Shown here in pieces: positions 1 to 6,762 of a DNA stretch of 7,240 nucleotides. Origin of the DNA: Desulfonatronovibrio sp046496945 (GTDB taxonomy: Bacteria > Desulfobacterota > Desulfovibrionia > Desulfovibrionales > Desulfonatronovibrionaceae); contig JAWOGL010000202.1 of NCBI GenBank assembly GCA_046496945.1, positions 1 to 7,240 on the forward strand, read 5' to 3'. The notes beneath the pieces are model-generated. The model was not told the DNA's origin, made no database searches, and saw only the letters and a program-made list of their open reading frames with translations. The stretch's first letter is position 1. Each line of letters starts with the position of its first letter. The position numbers and the translations under genes were made by a program.

Positions 1-21
1 TCCGGTCGTAAGTACAAGCCA

Positions 22-1329
22 TTACTTTGCTCCGGCCAGGTCAAAGGCCTTTTCCATGATTTTCAGGCCCCTTTCCAGGGTTTCATCGTCCATGGTAAGA
101 GGAGCCAGTGTCCTGATTACATTGCCGAAATTGCCGCAGGCCATGGTGATCAGGCCGTTTTCATGGGCGTGGCCGATGATCTGTCTGGTCAGGTCCGGAT
201 CAGGAATCTTGCTTTTTCTGTCCTTGACTATCTCCATGGCTAGCATGGAACCCAGACCGCGCACTTCTCCTATGCAGGCGAAGCGCCGGCTCAGTTTTTC
301 AAAACCCTGTTTCATCTTCCGGCCCAGATCCCGGCCTTTTTCAAGGATATTTTCTTCTTCAAATGCCTCAAGTACAGCCAGGGAAGCAGCGCAGCTTATG
401 GGATTGCCTCCGTATGTGCCGCCCATGCCTCCAATCTGGGGGTGGTCCAGTATTTCCGAACGTCCGATAAGAGCGGATATGGGAAGCCCTCCGCCCATGC
501 TTTTGGCGGCAGTGGTCAGGTCCGGCTCCACGTCATACTGCTCCATGGCGAACATGGTTCCGGTCCGGCCGAAGCCGGTTTGAATTTCATCGGCTATAAA
601 GATTATCCCGTGTTTCCGGCAGATGTCTTTGAGTATGGTAAAATATTCTTTTGGAGGGGCGATAAATCCTCCCTCACCGGCGACAGGCTCCACAATCAGG
701 CAGGAAACTTCTTCAGCTGCGGCGTTCTTAATGAAAAAATTTTCCAGATTGCGGGCGCAGGCCACATCGCACTCAGGATAGCTGAGGTTAAGCGGGCAGC
801 GGTAACAATAGGCATAGGGCATATGATATATTTCCGGAGCAAAGGGGCCGAATCCGAGTTTGTACGGCTTTACCTTGCCGGTAAGACTCATGGACAGAAG
901 AGTGCGGCCGTGAAATCCGCAGTCAAAGGAGACAACCGCGCTTCTGCCGCTGTAATGTCTGGCTGATTTGACCGCGTTTTCAACCGCCTCAGCTCCGCTG
1001 TTGAAGAGCGCTGCCATTTTAGGGAAATCTCCAGGGGTAAGTCTGGTCAGTTTTTCAGCAAGATCAATATATTCCTGGTACATGACCACGTGAAAGCAGG
1101 TATGGGTAAATCTCCTTGCCTGGCGGCAAACAGCTTCCACGACTTTGGGGTGGCTGTGCCCTACGTTGACCACGCCTATGCCTCCTGCGAAATCAATCAG
1201 TTCCCGGCCTTCCACGTCTGTAACCGTGCCGCCCTTTGCTGATTCAGCAAAATACCCTGTTACGTTGAACACGCCTTTGGGCACAAATTTTTTACGTCTT
1301 TCAAGAAGCTGGTTTGTTTTTTCATTCAT
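22..1329 (-). CDS. Class III PLP-dependent aminotransferase (4-aminobutyrate / acetylornithine aminotransferase-like)
   Basis: This 435-residue fold-type I PLP enzyme probably moves the amino group of an omega-amino acid or similar amine to a 2-oxoacid in the cytoplasm. Visible hallmarks are the phosphate-binding NSGAEAVENAVK stretch (110-121), FHGRT (139-143), Glu214 in VEPVAGEGG, Asp247 in ADEIQTGFGRTG, the Schiff-base lysine Lys276 in AAKSMGGGLP, Thr305 in GGTYGGNP and Arg358 in EVRGLGS, which matches the carboxylate-binding Arg of GABA transaminases. Length is normal for the family. An additional four-cysteine cluster, CYRC at 175-178 plus Cys187 and Cys191, is not part of the PLP site. 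The ATG at 1329 has GAGGA six nt upstream. It lies 18 nt after the amidohydrolase stop, so the two are almost certainly co-transcribed and possibly translationally coupled. Class assignment is firm. Substrate (GABA, 5-aminovalerate, ornithine, beta-alanine, or even an amino-acid racemase activity known in this clade) is not decided. Confidence 0.9.
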   Translation of the reverse strand: MNEKTNQLLERRKKFVPKGVFNVTGYFAESAKGGTVTDVEGRELIDFAGGIGVVNVGHSHPKVVEAVCRQARRFTHTCFHVVMYQEYIDLAEKLTRLTPGDFPKMAALFNSGAEAVENAVKSARHYSGRSAVVSFDCGFHGRTLLSMSLTGKVKPYKLGFGPFAPEIYHMPYAYCYRCPLNLSYPECDVACARNLENFFIKNAAAEEVSCLIVEPVAGEGGFIAPPKEYFTILKDICRKHGIIFIADEIQTGFGRTGTMFAMEQYDVEPDLTTAAKSMGGGLPISALIGRSEILDHPQIGGMGGTYGGNPISCAASLAVLEAFEEENILEKGRDLGRKMKQGFEKLSRRFACIGEVRGLGSMLAMEIVKDRKSKIPDPDLTRQIIGHAHENGLITMACGNFGNVIRTLAPLTMDDETLERGLKIMEKAFDLAGAK

Positions 1330-1347
1330 GGTCAGTCCTCACTTGTT

Positions 1348-2976
1348 TTATGCTTGGTAAACAATTTTTCCGTCAAAAATAGTCGCGGCAACTTTGGATC
1401 GTTTGAGATTCAGGGGATCGGCCTGAAACAGATCATTTTCAAAGATCACCATGTCAGCAAATTTTCCCGGAGTAATGCTGCCGTGAATGTCCCAGGATTT
1501 GTAGGCTTTGGCCGGGGTTGACGTGTAGGCCCGGATGGCTTCTTCAAGGGAACACAGCTGCTCCGGATACCAGCCTCCCCGGGGATTGCCGTCACCCCTG
1601 GTCCTGGTAATGGCCGCCTGAATCCCCACCAGAGGATCAGGACTGCAAACCGGGCAATCCGAGCTGAACATTACCGGAACCCCTGCGTCAAGCAATGATT
1701 TAAAAGAATAGGCATATTGGCCGAGTTGCCCGACGCATTGATTGATCATGTTGATATCCAGGATCATATTGGCCGGCTGGACTGATACAGGGATATTCAG
1801 CCCGGCCAGTTTCTGCAGGTCATTTTCTCTGATAACCTGGACATGTTCTATCCTGTGCTTCAGTGAAGGACCAAGGGAATGCGGGGATCTTTCCCGGTCG
1901 GCTTTTTCAAATACAGAAACCAGCTCTCTGCTGGAGCGGTCTCCTATGGCGTGAACCATTACAGCCAGTCCGGCCTTGTCCGCGGCCTTTATTTCCTCAA
2001 GCATCTGCTCCGGCGGGATAAGGCAGAGGCCGTTTTGCCCGGTGTCCAGATAGGGATCGATCATCCAGGCTGTTCTGGCGCCCATGCCTCCGTCCATAAA
2101 GTATTTGAGGTGACCCACCCGCAGATATTCGTCTCCCAGGCCGGTTCTAAGGCCCATCTGTTCCACGGAAACCCTGTCTTCGCCCGGCAGGCTGGTCCAG
2201 CATCGAAGCTTTAGTTTTTTCTGCTGGCGCAAGGCCTGCCATGATCTGAAAGTCAGGGCCGATTCTGACTGGTTGCCGGCCAGGCGGACATCGTGGATAG
2301 AGGTTATTCCCAGGGCATGAAGACCTGTCTGGGCCGAGTCCATGATGGAAGCGGCTGTTTCCAGACTGGGTTCGGGAACCGCCAGCTTTACAATGTTTAT
2401 GGCTTCTTCCCGCAGTATCCCGTTGAGACGGCCGTGTTTATCCCTGCCCACAAGTCCTTTGACCGGGTCAGGCTTGTCATCGTGCAGTCCGCTCAGTTCC
2501 AGGGCCCTGGAGTTGGCAACCGCAAGATGCAGGTCACATCTCCAGATAAGTACGGGCAGATCAGGGCAGACAGAATCCAAATCGCTTCGCAGAGGAGTCC
2601 TGTTTTCCGGCCAGTCGGATTCATTGAATCCCTGGCCCTGTATCCACGGGATATCCTTTCCTCTGTATATATTATTGGATTTAAGCCGGATCATCTCCAT
2701 GCAGTGATTAAACGATACGGCCTGATCAAGAGGGATAAAAGTCTGACCAATGGACCATTGATAATAATGGAAATGGGAGTCGCAGAATCCGGGCAGCATG
2801 AGTCGGCCGCCCATATCCATACGCCTGGTTTTGGGACCGGTTGGAATATCCGGCCGGGGATCCCGGCTTACAGACATGATTCTGCGTCCTGCTATGGCCA
2901 CGGAACAGGCAGAGGGCATGTTGGGATCCTGAGTAACCGCACGGACGTTTTCCAGAATGAGATCAGGTTTGCGCAT
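1348..2976 (-). CDS. Amidohydrolase family 3 protein (COG1574, YtcJ-like metal-dependent hydrolase)
   Basis: This 542-residue member of the amidohydrolase superfamily should be a cytoplasmic, metal-dependent hydrolase of an amide, lactam, formamide or related C-N bond. The N-terminal beta strands (DLILENVRAVTQD, 5-17) lead to the metal-binding HFH (His68, His70) in LPGFCDSHFH. Further likely ligands are Lys291 in HLKYFMDGG (candidate carboxylated lysine), His342 in HAIGD, His378 in RIEHVQ and Asp440 in SSDCPV. The C-terminal TPGKFADMVIF (502-512) is the usual closing element. No signal peptide is seen. The ATG at 2976 keeps the conserved first strand, but no Shine-Dalgarno is visible upstream, where a palindromic repeat ends about 9 nt away. 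Met20 has AGGA at a good distance, but starting there would delete the conserved N-terminal strand. The gene lies between the racemase and aminotransferase, suggesting a shared catabolic pathway. Characterised relatives include N-substituted formamide deformylase. The substrate here is unknown. Confidence 0.88.
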   Translation of the reverse strand: MRKPDLILENVRAVTQDPNMPSACSVAIAGRRIMSVSRDPRPDIPTGPKTRRMDMGGRLMLPGFCDSHFHYYQWSIGQTFIPLDQAVSFNHCMEMIRLKSNNIYRGKDIPWIQGQGFNESDWPENRTPLRSDLDSVCPDLPVLIWRCDLHLAVANSRALELSGLHDDKPDPVKGLVGRDKHGRLNGILREEAINIVKLAVPEPSLETAASIMDSAQTGLHALGITSIHDVRLAGNQSESALTFRSWQALRQQKKLKLRCWTSLPGEDRVSVEQMGLRTGLGDEYLRVGHLKYFMDGGMGARTAWMIDPYLDTGQNGLCLIPPEQMLEEIKAADKAGLAVMVHAIGDRSSRELVSVFEKADRERSPHSLGPSLKHRIEHVQVIRENDLQKLAGLNIPVSVQPANMILDINMINQCVGQLGQYAYSFKSLLDAGVPVMFSSDCPVCSPDPLVGIQAAITRTRGDGNPRGGWYPEQLCSLEEAIRAYTSTPAKAYKSWDIHGSITPGKFADMVIFENDLFQADPLNLKRSKVAATIFDGKIVYQA

Positions 2977-2985
2977 ATTGATTCA

Positions 2986-3137
2986 TTTAACAGGGTGTTG
3001 AAAATCTCCCAATTGCTGCGTCGCTACAAAAAGTTCAAACTCTTACGTATATCTAAATACGCTGCGACCTTGAACTTTTTTTGCTCCTTGCACTTGGAAT
3101 TTTTGAACCCCCTGTTGAGTAAGGATTTTTTTAACAG
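2986..3137. repeat. Large imperfect palindromic fold-back repeat between racemase and amidohydrolase genes
   Basis: This intergenic block folds back on itself around position 3053. The outer arms 2989-3004 and 3101-3116 match as inverted repeats at 14 of 16 positions. The middle arms CAAAAAGTTCAA (3027-3038) and TTGAACTTTTTTTG (3070-3083) match fully apart from two extra A/T pairs. The inner arms CGTAT (3046-3050) and ATACG (3057-3061) close a 6-nt loop. The stretch between outer and middle arms is weakly complementary. TTTAACAG occurs at both ends (2986-2993 and 3130-3137). There is no ORF inside, so this is a non-coding element, MITE-like or REP/BIME-like. From memory it resembles dispersed repeats in Desulfobacterota genomes, which cannot be checked here. 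It lies between two co-directional genes and ends about 9 nt before the amidohydrolase start. The remaining 3138-3183 contains only a weak CTAAGG/CCTTAG inverted repeat. Confidence 0.8.
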
Positions 3138-3183
3138 ATTGCTAAGGATCAAGTTGAAAAATGCAAGGCCTTAGAATACGTAC

Positions 3184-4227
3184 TCAGATGAGCAAGAATC
3201 CCTGTTGAAAAGGATCGTCCTTGTCCAGAGTAAAGTGGTGCAGGCCGGTGACATGCGCGCTGCCGGTGATTTCAACGCTTACAGCCGGATAATTTTCCAC
3301 CACGGTTTCCCGGACGATCTTGGCGTTGAACCGGGTGTCCAGAGGACCTTTATTGGTGTAATCTGTTTGAGGCTTTACCAGACCTTTATGGCGGAGCAAA
3401 GCCATTTTGGCTGCTGTTCCCGTGCCGCAGGGAGACCGGTCCAGGTGGGCCTCACCGTAAACTACCAGACTGTTGCCTTCTGCCGGCAGAACATGTCTGT
3501 AAAATTCAGTTACGTCAATACTGGCTACTTCGGGACGGCCGGGATGGCAGACTTTCAAATCCCGGCAGGCCCTGTCTGTAATGGCCATGCCCAGATCTAT
3601 AAACTGGCGTCTGGTGAACCGCCTGTGAAGAAAAAAAGGTTGATCCAGATTAACCATGGCAAAAAAACCACCGGCACAGACCAGGTCGATACTTATCTGT
3701 CCGGTTCCGGGAATATCCAGAACTATATCCTGGTCAAACACAAAGCAGGGGACTGAAGTAAAGGATACCCAGGTGACTCTATTGTTTTTTATCCCGGCGC
3801 GGGTGGGCATTGGACCGGAAGGAGTGTCCACGGTTACCTCGGCAACTCCGAATTCGTCAACTTGAGGAGTGATAAGGCCGGTCTCCAGAAGGGTGGTTAC
3901 GGCTCCGATGGTGGCATGTCCGCACAGATACGGATATCTGCAGGCGTCCATGTAGATAAGGCCGAAACCGGCATTTGCGGTCACAGGTTCAGTAACCACA
4001 GCAACAACAACATCCCTGTTCCCCCTGGGCTCTCTGGTCAGAAGTTTTCTATGACCGTCCAGATTGGCAATAAAGTATTCCCGTTTGTCAGCCATGGTGT
4101 CCCCGGCTATGGAACCGGTACCTTCAAGTACAAGCCTGGTGTATTCTCCGGCAGTGTGGGAGTCTATGGTTGTGATTCCTGAAGAATAGCAATTGTCAAA
4201 GGCTGACTGTATATTGCGCGGGATCAT
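3184..4227 (-). CDS. Proline racemase / hydroxyproline epimerase family protein
   Basis: This 347-residue protein belongs to the cofactor-independent two-base racemase family (proline racemase, 4-hydroxyproline 2-epimerase, trans-3-hydroxy-L-proline dehydratase). It opens with the family signature IDSHTAGEYTRLVLEG (21-36). Both catalytic cysteines are present: Cys102 in YLCGHATIG and Cys267 in DRSPCGTGT. Retention of two cysteines favours a racemase or epimerase over the dehydratase branch, in which one cysteine is replaced by threonine. Other family blocks are VDTPSGPMP (133-141) and the GGFFAMVN segment (186-193). No signal peptide is present, so it should act in the cytoplasm. The ATG at 4227 has AAAGGA four nt upstream. 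A hairpin and an operator-like palindrome lie just upstream, suggesting separate control from the transporter genes. L-proline, trans-4-hydroxy-L-proline and proline betaine-derived products are all conceivable. The family call is firm and the substrate is inference. Confidence 0.9.
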   Translation of the reverse strand: MIPRNIQSAFDNCYSSGITTIDSHTAGEYTRLVLEGTGSIAGDTMADKREYFIANLDGHRKLLTREPRGNRDVVVAVVTEPVTANAGFGLIYMDACRYPYLCGHATIGAVTTLLETGLITPQVDEFGVAEVTVDTPSGPMPTRAGIKNNRVTWVSFTSVPCFVFDQDIVLDIPGTGQISIDLVCAGGFFAMVNLDQPFFLHRRFTRRQFIDLGMAITDRACRDLKVCHPGRPEVASIDVTEFYRHVLPAEGNSLVVYGEAHLDRSPCGTGTAAKMALLRHKGLVKPQTDYTNKGPLDTRFNAKIVRETVVENYPAVSVEITGSAHVTGLHHFTLDKDDPFQQGFLLI

Positions 4228-4254
4228 GGTGTCCTTTGAAGCTGGGGGTTATTG

Positions 4255-4270
4255 TCTGTCTTCAGACAGA
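4255..4270. promoter_or_regulatory. 16-bp operator-like palindrome upstream of the racemase gene
   Basis: TCTGTCT (4255-4261) and AGACAGA (4264-4270) are perfect inverted 7-mers separated by two bases. The centre lies about 35 nt upstream of the racemase ATG at 4227. The size and symmetry fit a dimeric repressor site. In RNA of the minus strand it could also form a 6-bp hairpin with a UGAA tetraloop. It overlaps a repeated 9-mer, ATTGTCTGT, found at 4251-4259 and 4331-4339 and inverted at 4280-4288. No regulator gene is present in the window. The symmetry is seen directly and the operator role is inference. Confidence 0.45.
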
Positions 4271-4278
4271 ATGCTTGC

Positions 4279-4340
4279 TACAGACAATATAAAAGGCACA
4301 GAAAAAAATGTTCTTTCCTGTGCCTTTTATATTGTCTGTA
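4279..4340. terminator. Bidirectional terminator-like hairpin after the ABC transporter genes
   Basis: A perfect 23-bp inverted repeat (4279-4301 with 4318-4340) encloses a 16-nt loop. The core is GGCACAG/CTGTGCC, flanked by AAAA on one side and TTTTATATT on the other. In either orientation the RNA is a short GC-rich stem followed by a U-rich stretch, as in bidirectional intrinsic terminators. It lies about 50 nt downstream of the ATPase stop and about 50 nt upstream of the racemase start. It probably ends or attenuates the transporter transcript. There is no uninterrupted U-run beyond the full stem, so it could instead be a processing or stability hairpin. Confidence 0.65.
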
Positions 4341-4391
4341 ACGAAAAAAACTGGTCATAGATCCGGATGCCGACAGTAGAAAAAGTTTGGA

Positions 4392-5489
4392 TTAACGGGG
4401 CAGAAGTCCGCAATGTCTGGGAGATACATCCACCACAACTTTGTCGCCAATTTTCAGGGCCCTCAGATTTACTATGCTGATGACATGTATGGACAGTCCG
4501 CCTTCCAGATCGATGAAATAACTTACCTCCCCGCCCATATAGCTGCGGTCTTTTATTACTCCCTTGAAAGGATTGCCTTCTGTTTCATCCGGGGCTTCAT
4601 TTTCCGGATAGACATAGAATTTCTGAGCGCGGATAACCAGTTCAACTTTATCGTTTACGTTCCATTTTAATGGATGGTCAGATGTGAATTCGTGACCTGA
4701 TTCAAGTCGCACTTTGTAGTATTTATTGTCCAGGGCGGTGACCCGGGCGTCAAAAAAGTTTGAGGAACCCAGAAAGTCGGCCACAAAACGGTTGGATGGA
4801 ATATTGTACACATCTTCAGGCGGGCCTTCCTGCTGCAGGACTCCGTCTTTCATTACCACGATCTTGTCAGACATGCTCAGAGCTTCACGCTGGTCATGGG
4901 TGACAAATATGGTGGTTACTCCCAGCATCTGCTGCAGGTTGTCAATCTCCCTGCGCATGTCTTCCCTGAGATTTTCATCCAGGGCGGACAGGGGTTCGTC
5001 CATGAGCAAAACGTCCGGTTCTATAACGATAGCACGGGCCAGGGCTATGCGCTGCTGCTGTCCGCCGGACAGCTGGGCTGGATAGCGGTCCCCGACATCA
5101 GGAAGACGGACCATTTCCAGGGCTTTTCTTACCTTTTCCTTCATATCCGTCTTGGAAACATCACGATATTTGAGCCCAAAGGCAACATTGTCAAAAATAC
5201 TTTTGTGAGGAAAAAGGGCGTAATTCTGAAAGATCATGCCCAGATTGCGCTTGTGAATGGGGATGTCGTTTACCAGTTTCCCGTTGATGTATATGTCACC
5301 TTGAGTAGGGTGTTCGAGTCCGGCGATCATGCGCAGAATCGTGGTCTTTCCGCAGCCTGACGGACCCAGGAGGGTCACCAGTGATCCCTGTTCCACGTTG
5401 AGATCAATTTTTTTCACGGCTTCAAGTTTACCGAATTTTTTAACGATGCCCTTGAGCTGAACAACCATGTTTTCTTGTGAACTTTCCAC
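4392..5489 (-). CDS. ABC transporter ATP-binding protein, spermidine/putrescine (PotA-like) family
   Basis: This 365-residue cytoplasmic ATPase should power import through the adjacent permease genes. The nucleotide-binding domain shows Walker A GPSGCGKTT (42-50), the Q-loop Gln88 in IFQNYALFP, signature LSGGQQQR (140-147), Walker B LLMDEP (161-166), D-loop SALD (168-171) and switch His198 in VTHDQREAL. A C-terminal TOBE-type regulatory domain follows (about 245-360, with RSYMGGEVSYF at 315-325), as in the PotA/FbpC/MalK group. Length is normal. The start is GTG at 5489, with AGGAG 11 nt upstream, which is a long spacer. The ATG at 5468 (Met8) lacks a good ribosome site, so GTG is preferred. 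The gene follows the binding protein across a gap holding a stable stem-loop, which may lower its expression relative to that protein. Transport of polyamines is the family default, but related systems carry other amines and opine-like compounds. Confidence 0.92.
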   Translation of the reverse strand: MESSQENMVVQLKGIVKKFGKLEAVKKIDLNVEQGSLVTLLGPSGCGKTTILRMIAGLEHPTQGDIYINGKLVNDIPIHKRNLGMIFQNYALFPHKSIFDNVAFGLKYRDVSKTDMKEKVRKALEMVRLPDVGDRYPAQLSGGQQQRIALARAIVIEPDVLLMDEPLSALDENLREDMRREIDNLQQMLGVTTIFVTHDQREALSMSDKIVVMKDGVLQQEGPPEDVYNIPSNRFVADFLGSSNFFDARVTALDNKYYKVRLESGHEFTSDHPLKWNVNDKVELVIRAQKFYVYPENEAPDETEGNPFKGVIKDRSYMGGEVSYFIDLEGGLSIHVISIVNLRALKIGDKVVVDVSPRHCGLLPR

Positions 5490-5500
5490 TTTGAGAAGTA

Positions 5501-5505
5501 CTCCT
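5501..5505 (-). promoter_or_regulatory. Ribosome binding site of the ATPase gene
   Basis: The minus strand reads AGGAG here, 11 nt before the GTG at 5489. It is the only good Shine-Dalgarno match near either candidate start and supports GTG over the ATG at 5468. The long spacer and GTG codon predict modest translation. The upstream stem-loop also ends in GGGAGG, but that lies more than 20 nt from the start and would be paired in the stem. Confidence 0.55.
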
Positions 5506-5514
5506 GGTAAAATT

Positions 5515-5542
5515 CCTCCCGGCGATGAATTTCGCCGGGAGG
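5515..5542 (-). terminator. Intercistronic stem-loop between binding protein and ATPase genes (attenuator / mRNA stabiliser)
   Basis: CCTCCCGGCG (5515-5524) and CGCCGGGAGG (5533-5542) are perfect inverted 10-mers. An added A-T pair gives 11 bp with a 6-nt loop. The structure starts 24 nt after the binding-protein stop. On the minus strand the stem is followed by AATTTTACC, a short and imperfect U-tract. That fits partial termination or protection of the upstream mRNA 3' end, a common way to keep binding protein in excess over ATPase. The stem is certain and the function is inferred. Confidence 0.65.
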
Positions 5543-5566
5543 CTGGTTTATTTTAAGAGAGACAAA

Positions 5567-6712
5567 TTAGCTGGTAGATTTGATCCTGTCCCATTTTTCA
5601 GCCCATTCCACCTGGCGGTCGTTCCAGTAACCCGGGTCAGGAAAGAGGTAACCGTCCAGTTTGCCGGTAGGATCAAAGGCGGGCAGCTTTTTGATTGTTT
5701 CGCTGAGCTCTACCTTGGTTGGATCAAGACTGGGCGGATATCCCATGCCTTCACTCACTGCAATGGCGGCTTCAGGCTCCAGCATGAAGTCCAGAAGCTG
5801 ATGAGCCACGTCAAGGTCAGTGCCTTTCATGACAAAAATACATTCCTGCCAGGAATAGCAATTGTAGGGGGACAGATAAGCAATGGGGTATCCCTGTTCC
5901 TGAAGCTGTACTACTCTGCCTGACCAGGCCACAGTGGCGTAAATTTCTTCATTGGCCAGCAGACTCATGAGTTCAGCGCCTGAAGACCAGTACTTTTTAA
6001 CCATGGGAACCTGTGCCTGCAGGGCAGCCCAGACGGCATCCAGGTCCTGGATATCATTGGGGTTTTGATCGGTATGCAGGGCCGCGTACCAGATATTGGT
6101 CCGCCAGTCGCCCCAGCTGCCCAGATTACCCTGGACAGATTTGTCCCAGAGCAGTGATGCTCCGAGTTTTTCTGCTTTTTCTTTGGAGATGTGCTTGGTG
6201 TTGTATGCTATTCCTGTCTGCCCCAGACTGTAAGGCACGGCTGAAAGGGCGTCAGGTGTGATCTTGCGGTATGGTTCGATCATGGCCTGCATGACCAGAT
6301 CCAGGTTCTTGATTTTGCTTTCATCAAGAGCGGTGTTGAAACCAAGTCCTACATATCTGGCATAGTCAAACACTCCGCTTAAATGGGCCAGGTTGTATTC
6401 TCCTCCGGGAGGAAAAGAAGCAATGACCCTGGTCAGATAGGAGTCCATGTCTCCAAATTCACCATCGATTACTTTTATTCCGGTAGCTTTGGTAAACGGC
6501 TCAAATGCGTATTCTCTGAAAGCCTTGGAAGTGGACCCGCCCCAGCCGTCGAAACGGATGGTGTCCGCGGCCAGAGCCTTGCTTACGAGGCTGAAAGGGC
6601 CGCCTACAAGTCCGGCGGCAACTCCGGCCACGCCCAGATACTTTACAAAATCCCTGCGGCTCAGATTTCCTTTCCGGTACTCACTGCGTACATCCTCAAG
6701 TTGTTTTTTCAT
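5567..6712 (-). CDS. Tat-exported ABC transporter substrate-binding protein, PotD-like (COG0687)
   Basis: This 381-residue periplasmic binding protein delivers substrate to the adjacent permease. The N-terminus has a 17-residue cytoplasmic lead, then the twin-arginine motif SRRDFVK (18-24), a hydrophobic stretch (about 25-43) and an ALA-A cleavage site near 48/49, indicating folded export through the Tat pathway. The mature part starts with TIRFDGWGGS and contains the PotD-family hinge segment VPYSLGQTGIAYNT at about 169-182, plus tryptophan- and tyrosine-rich loops (WGDWRTNIWYA and YNCYSWQECIF) suited to aromatic-cage binding of cationic ligands. The ATG at 6712 has AGGAG six nt upstream. 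Length is slightly above that of PotD because of the long signal peptide. The gene lies 50 nt after the permease. Ligand identity (polyamine, betaine or other amine) cannot be decided from sequence alone. Confidence 0.9.
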   Translation of the reverse strand: MKKQLEDVRSEYRKGNLSRRDFVKYLGVAGVAAGLVGGPFSLVSKALAADTIRFDGWGGSTSKAFREYAFEPFTKATGIKVIDGEFGDMDSYLTRVIASFPPGGEYNLAHLSGVFDYARYVGLGFNTALDESKIKNLDLVMQAMIEPYRKITPDALSAVPYSLGQTGIAYNTKHISKEKAEKLGASLLWDKSVQGNLGSWGDWRTNIWYAALHTDQNPNDIQDLDAVWAALQAQVPMVKKYWSSGAELMSLLANEEIYATVAWSGRVVQLQEQGYPIAYLSPYNCYSWQECIFVMKGTDLDVAHQLLDFMLEPEAAIAVSEGMGYPPSLDPTKVELSETIKKLPAFDPTGKLDGYLFPDPGYWNDRQVEWAEKWDRIKSTS

Positions 6713-6762
6713 GACTTTCTCCTGGTATGTTGAAGTTTACTTGATGGTAAATAATCCCTGAC

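Noticed and set aside
56..966. Plus-strand open frames opposite the aminotransferase
   Set aside because: They mirror the conserved minus-strand PLP enzyme and have no family-like features.
2986..3137. CRISPR, attachment site or tRNA remnant in the intergenic repeat
   Set aside because: There are no regularly spaced direct repeats and no cloverleaf. Symmetry about a single centre fits a fold-back element better.
2293..3174. A 293-codon open frame on the plus strand opposite the amidohydrolase start and the repeat
   Set aside because: It is antisense to a well-supported gene, runs into the fold-back repeat, has low-complexity composition without recognisable motifs, and shows no ribosome site. 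It is a shadow frame.
3138..3183. CTAAGG/CCTTAG inverted repeat as a terminator after the racemase
   Set aside because: It has only 6 pairs around a 21-nt loop and no U-tract following the stem, so it is too weak to call.
4228..4391. A sigma-70 promoter for the racemase
   Set aside because: Possible elements (a TTGTCT -35 and GACAAT -10 on the minus strand) do not combine at correct spacing. AT-rich stretches here are explained by the hairpin, so no promoter is called.
6713..6762. Regulatory structure in the gap between permease and binding protein
   Set aside because: Apart from the AGGAG ribosome site, no inverted repeat or promoter-like pair was found.
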